This document shows, piece by piece, positions 5,904-5,996 of a stretch of DNA of 5,996 nt. Source of the stretch: Frankiaceae bacterium. GTDB lineage: Bacteria; Actinomycetota; Actinomycetes; JAFAQI01. The stretch spans positions 1-5,996 of the forward strand of contig JAVEEH010000308.1 in NCBI GenBank assembly GCA_030840545.1. Reading direction: 5' to 3'. Numbering within the stretch: the stretch's first letter is position 1; each line of letters opens with the position of its first letter. A program made the position numbers and the translations under genes. The notes below the pieces were generated by a model that saw only the letters and a list, made by a program, of their open reading frames with translations, searched no databases and had not been told where the DNA came from.

Positions 5904-5996
5904 TGGACGACACCGGCTCCTCGGCCCTCGCCGGGCGCGACTCGCAGCGCAGCCTCGACGCGTCGTTCCTCGGCAGCGGTCTCGCGTGGCCGATGG
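5903..5996 (+). CDS. gp25/GPW-family baseplate wedge protein (N-terminus only)
   Basis: ATG 5903 shares its A with the spike stop (TGATG). Thirty-one codons are visible before the window ends. The segment begins MDDTGSSALAGRD and reaches FLGSGLAWPM at residues 22-31. A FLG-x-G-x-x-[FW]-P start is typical of T4 gp25-like (GPW/gp25, Afp9/Pvc9-type) proteins, which bridge the baseplate to the first sheath ring and nucleate sheath polymerisation. The gene order, spike then gp25, is the Afp/PVC order and supports the call. The rest of the protein lies beyond the window, so completeness cannot be judged. Confidence 0.8.
   Translation, partial: MDDTGSSALAGRDSQRSLDASFLGSGLAWPM

Noticed and set aside
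1..5996. tRNA, rRNA, CRISPR array, insertion sequence, attachment site or stand-alone promoter
   Set aside because: No evenly spaced direct repeats, transposase-like frames, tRNA-like cloverleaf or intergenic gap longer than three bases was found.

Overview
The window is a segment of a gene cluster for an extracellular contractile injection system (eCIS), the phage-tail-like family that includes Afp, PVC and the actinobacterial CIS particles. All genes lie on the + strand. The DNA is very GC-rich, with strong G/C preference at third codon positions and no mobile-element or RNA-gene signature. This suggests a high-GC bacterium, most likely an actinomycete. No species-level assignment can be made from the sequence alone.

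Layout, left to right: the last codons of an unidentified upstream gene (1-29); a 57-residue DUF6760-like protein (33-206); a gp19-type inner tube protein in the Afp5/Pvc5 position (199-660); a 920-residue Ala/Pro/Ser/Arg-rich, probably disordered protein (657-3419); a tube/hub adaptor with a C-terminal LysM domain, Afp7/Pvc7-like (3421-4071); a VgrG-like spike, Afp8/Pvc8-like (4074-5903); and the first 31 codons of a gp25-type baseplate wedge protein, Afp9-like (5903 to the window end).

Genes are packed with 8-bp, 4-bp and 1-bp overlaps or gaps of 1-3 bp. There is no room for internal promoters or terminators in the gaps, so this reads as one polycistronic, translationally coupled structural operon. 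The products should assemble at the tube-baseplate junction: the spike at the tip, the LysM adaptor joining spike to tube, the gp19 protein starting the tube, and the gp25 protein nucleating the sheath/baseplate.

The item that stands out is the 920-residue protein. It sits where Afp/PVC-type clusters carry only a very small gene. It has essentially no recognisable globular domain, no Cys or Tyr and only two Lys. It contains about twenty dispersed copies of a four-residue motif (VRRS/VHRS/LRRA type) and ends in an acidic, predicted amphipathic helix. It is the best candidate here for an undescribed component, possibly a lumen scaffold, cargo, cargo-loading factor or length ruler. Those roles are inference only.
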